Origin: an uncultured Paenibacillaceae bacterium
GTDB lineage: Bacteria; Bacillota; Bacilli; Paenibacillales; DA-C8
Assembly: GCA_937957685.1 (NCBI GenBank)
Contig: CALGAO010000127.1
Location: 1 to 64,000 of the forward strand
Direction of reading: 5' to 3'
DNA length: 64,000 nt
The position numbers and the translations under genes were made by a program. Below the pieces are notes generated by a model. That model had not been told where the DNA came from, made no database searches, and was given only the letters and a program-made list of their open reading frames with translations. Shown here in pieces: positions 62,144 to 64,000 of the stretch. Positions within the stretch are counted from its first letter, which is position 1; every line of letters begins with the position of its first letter.

Positions 62144-63367
62144 ATGTCCACCAGTCATACCCCATCCGCGCAAGCAGCCGCCAAAGCCGTATTTCCCGTT
62201 GTTGCGGCGATCAGCGTCATTCATTTTCTGAACGATACGATGCAGGTGGTCGTCCCCGCGGTACTGCCTTATGTTCGAGATTCGCTCGTTCTGTCGTTTA
62301 CGCAAGTTGGATTTGTCCTGTTTATGCTCAACATGACGTCGTCGGTGCTGCAGCCGATCGTCGGCCTGTACTCGGACAGGCGTCCCTCCCCGTACATGCT
62401 GCCGCTCGGCATGTGCCTGAGCCTGCTTGGCATCATCGGCGTGGCGCTCAGTCCCAGCTACGGCTGGCTGCTGCTCTCCGTCATCCTGATCGGGCTCGGC
62501 TCCGCCTGCTTCCATCCGGAGGGATCGAAGGTGGTCCATATGGCGGCCGGCAAGCGCCGCGGGCTCGCGCAGTCGATCTATCAGGTGGGCGGGAACACCG
62601 GCAGCTCGACCCAGTCGTTGCTCACGCGATACGTCTTCCTGCCCTTCGGCCAGATCGCCGCGCTGTGGTTCGCCCTGGTGGCGGGCCTGGCGATCGCCGT
62701 ATCCTGGTTCGTCTCCAGGTGGTACAGGGCGAATCTTCACTTGCGCCGGCAGGCGGCGCCGAAGGCGAAGGCCGCGGACTCTGCCGCGTCCAGGAGCGAG
62801 CCGCGGAGCATCGCGCTCAAGGTCGTGCTGCTCGGCATGGGCATCCTGATGCTGCAGATGATCGCCAGATCGACCTATATCACGATGCTTCAGAACTACT
62901 ACCAGTATTATTATGCCGATGTGTATGGCACGACGCTGCTTCATGCGCAGCTGCCGCTGTTCCTCTTCGGCCTGACGGGGGTTCTCGGAACGCTGGCCGG
63001 CGGGCCGCTGGCGGATCGTTTCGGCCCGAAGAAGGTGATCCTCATGTCGCTCGCCGGAGCTGCTCCCTTCGCCATATTGTTGCCCTTCGTCGGCAAGCTG
63101 TGGGTCATCCCGTTGCTCATCGTCATCGGCTTTATCATCATGCTTGGCTTCGCCGTGATCGTCGTCTATGCGCAGATGATCATGCCCGGACACATCGGCA
63201 TGGCCTCCGGCCTGACCGTGGGCCTGGCTTTCGGCCTCGGCGCGATCGGCGCGGTCGGGATCGGCTACTTCATCGACCTGTTCAGCCTGAAACCGGTTGT
63301 CATCTTCAGCAGCTTCCTGCCGCTGCTCGGCCTGTTCGCCCTGAAGCTGCCTGAGGTGGACAGATAA
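62144..63367 (+). CDS. MFS transporter, fosmidomycin-resistance (Fsr) family
   Basis: 407 residues, twelve predicted transmembrane helices. ISVIHFLNDTMQVVVPAVLP, the A-like motif GLYSDRRPSPY and CFHPEGSKVVHMAAG with QSIYQVGGNTGSS are characteristic of the Fsr family of drug:proton antiporters. AGGAGAG lies about 13 nt before ATG 62144. Monocistronic between two terminators. The name reflects the family; actual substrates in this organism are unknown. Confidence 0.9.
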   Translation: MSTSHTPSAQAAAKAVFPVVAAISVIHFLNDTMQVVVPAVLPYVRDSLVLSFTQVGFVLFMLNMTSSVLQPIVGLYSDRRPSPYMLPLGMCLSLLGIIGVALSPSYGWLLLSVILIGLGSACFHPEGSKVVHMAAGKRRGLAQSIYQVGGNTGSSTQSLLTRYVFLPFGQIAALWFALVAGLAIAVSWFVSRWYRANLHLRRQAAPKAKAADSAASRSEPRSIALKVVLLGMGILMLQMIARSTYITMLQNYYQYYYADVYGTTLLHAQLPLFLFGLTGVLGTLAGGPLADRFGPKKVILMSLAGAAPFAILLPFVGKLWVIPLLIVIGFIIMLGFAVIVVYAQMIMPGHIGMASGLTVGLAFGLGAIGAVGIGYFIDLFSLKPVVIFSSFLPLLGLFALKLPEVDR

Positions 63368-63391
63368 GGGGCATCATCTCGCCAACATAAA

Positions 63392-63436
63392 GGGGTCGTC
63401 CGGAAGTCAGTTGTCACTGACGATCCGGACGACCCC
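63392..63436. terminator. bidirectional hairpin between convergent genes
   Basis: Perfect 13-bp inverted repeat GGGGTCGTCCGGA/TCCGGACGACCCC (63392-63404 with 63424-63436), extended inside by GTCAG/CTGAC. It lies between the converging MFS and RND genes. Confidence 0.75.
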
Positions 63437-63447
63437 CTGCTTGTGGA

Positions 63448-64000
63448 TCAATCCTCCACGATCTCCATGCGGTTCTTCTTAAACAGCTTCGACAGGATCT
63501 CATACACGATCGGCACGACGATCAGCGTGAGCAGCGTCGAGCTGATCAGACCGCCGATCACGGTCACGGCCAGTCCCTTGGAGATGAACCCGCCGCCTTC
63601 AGCGCCGATCGCCAACGGGATCAGCGCGCCGATCGTGGCCAGCGCCGTCATGAGGATCGGACGCAGGCGGGTGGCGCCAGCCTCCAGGATCGCCTCACGC
63701 ATCGGCAAGCCATCGCGCTCCTTGTGGATGATGCGGTCGACGAGGACGATCGCGTTGGTGACGACGATCCCGATCAGCATGAGGATGCCCATCATCACCG
63801 GCACGGAGATCGTCTCGCCGCTCAGCCAGAGCGCGGTGAAGGCCCCGATCACCGTGAACGGCAGGGAGAAGAGGATGGCAAATGGCGCCAGACCTTCTCC
63901 GAAGGTGACGACGAGGATGAAGTAGACGATCAGCACGGCTGCGATCATCGCGATGTACAGCTTCGAGAACGCTTCGTCGATATCGGCCATGACTCCTGCC
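63448..64000 (-). CDS. RND efflux permease, C-terminal part (AcrB/SwrC type), runs off window
   Basis: The final 184 residues are visible; the frame stays open through the right edge, so the N-terminus lies outside. Several membrane helices and RND motifs are seen: FGEGLAPFAILFSLPFTVIG, MGILMLIGIVVTNAIVLVD, and GATRLRPILMTALATI. These correspond to helices 9-12 of the HAE-1/AcrB fold. In Firmicutes such permeases (SwrC/YerP) export surfactants or drugs. It ends KKNRMEIVED and is convergent with the MFS gene. Confidence 0.92.
   Translation of the reverse strand, partial: AGVMADIDEAFSKLYIAMIAAVLIVYFILVVTFGEGLAPFAILFSLPFTVIGAFTALWLSGETISVPVMMGILMLIGIVVTNAIVLVDRIIHKERDGLPMREAILEAGATRLRPILMTALATIGALIPLAIGAEGGGFISKGLAVTVIGGLISSTLLTLIVVPIVYEILSKLFKKNRMEIVED

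Overview
The window is about 58% GC by eye. It reads as the chromosome of a Gram-positive, spore-forming-type Firmicute, most likely a member of the Paenibacillaceae (inference). The grounds are a T-box-controlled ileS beside lspA/rluD, the acetylase branch of lysine biosynthesis (dapH-dapL-patA), a PyrR-attenuated pyr operon, a YteA-type zinc-finger protein, a FapR-type operator at fabI, YesM/YesN-type sensing of sugars, S-layer-homology proteins and an EPS operon ordered like ydaJKLMN. No phage, transposase or CRISPR array was seen.

Layout. 1-10 kb: T-box plus ileS, a DUF5665-like membrane protein, yteA, lspA, rluD, dapH, dapL, patA. 9.8-19 kb: pyr leader (promoter, PyrR-binding motif, terminator) and pyrR-pyrB-pyrC-carA-carB-pyrF-pyrE, with no dihydroorotate dehydrogenase gene. 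19.1-29.8 kb: an FtsX/MacB-style ABC system (ATPase, lipoprotein adaptor, 984-residue permease, second ATPase with an AbrB-like tail), followed by three tandem family-1 solute-binding lipoproteins, the third frameshifted. This is the most unusual intact cluster. 29.8-38.3 kb: pgpA, small proteins, tRNA-fMet, tRNA with CAU anticodon (probably Ile2), a YvfRSTU-like ABC/two-component set, fabI, an SLH protein and tRNA-Val. 38.3-38.8 kb: a gene-free stretch with two repeat families, one a strikingly periodic set of four palindromes.

39.4-50.9 kb is a plant-polysaccharide-type locus in visible decay. A YesM kinase and a YesN regulator are fused through a lost stop codon. An LplA/YtcQ-like binding protein carries an in-frame amber codon. 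Two permeases are collapsed into one deletion remnant, an alpha-L-rhamnosidase-like gene has an internal deletion, and one of two esterase paralogues has lost its nucleophile and its frame. An intact DUF5060/DUF5605-type glycosidase closes the locus.

51.2-58.3 kb is an intact, tightly packed EPS operon (ydaJ, K, L, M, N types). Its GGDEF protein keeps the c-di-GMP inhibitory-site RxxD but has lost the catalytic GGDEF motif, consistent with a c-di-GMP receptor controlling the GT2/BcsB-like synthase pair. 58.4-64 kb holds an SLH plus sialate-O-acetylesterase-like surface protein whose signal peptide lies in another frame, an Fsr-type MFS transporter, and the C-terminal end of an RND exporter running off the right edge. 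Several frameshifts could be genuine decay or base-calling errors; reads would decide.
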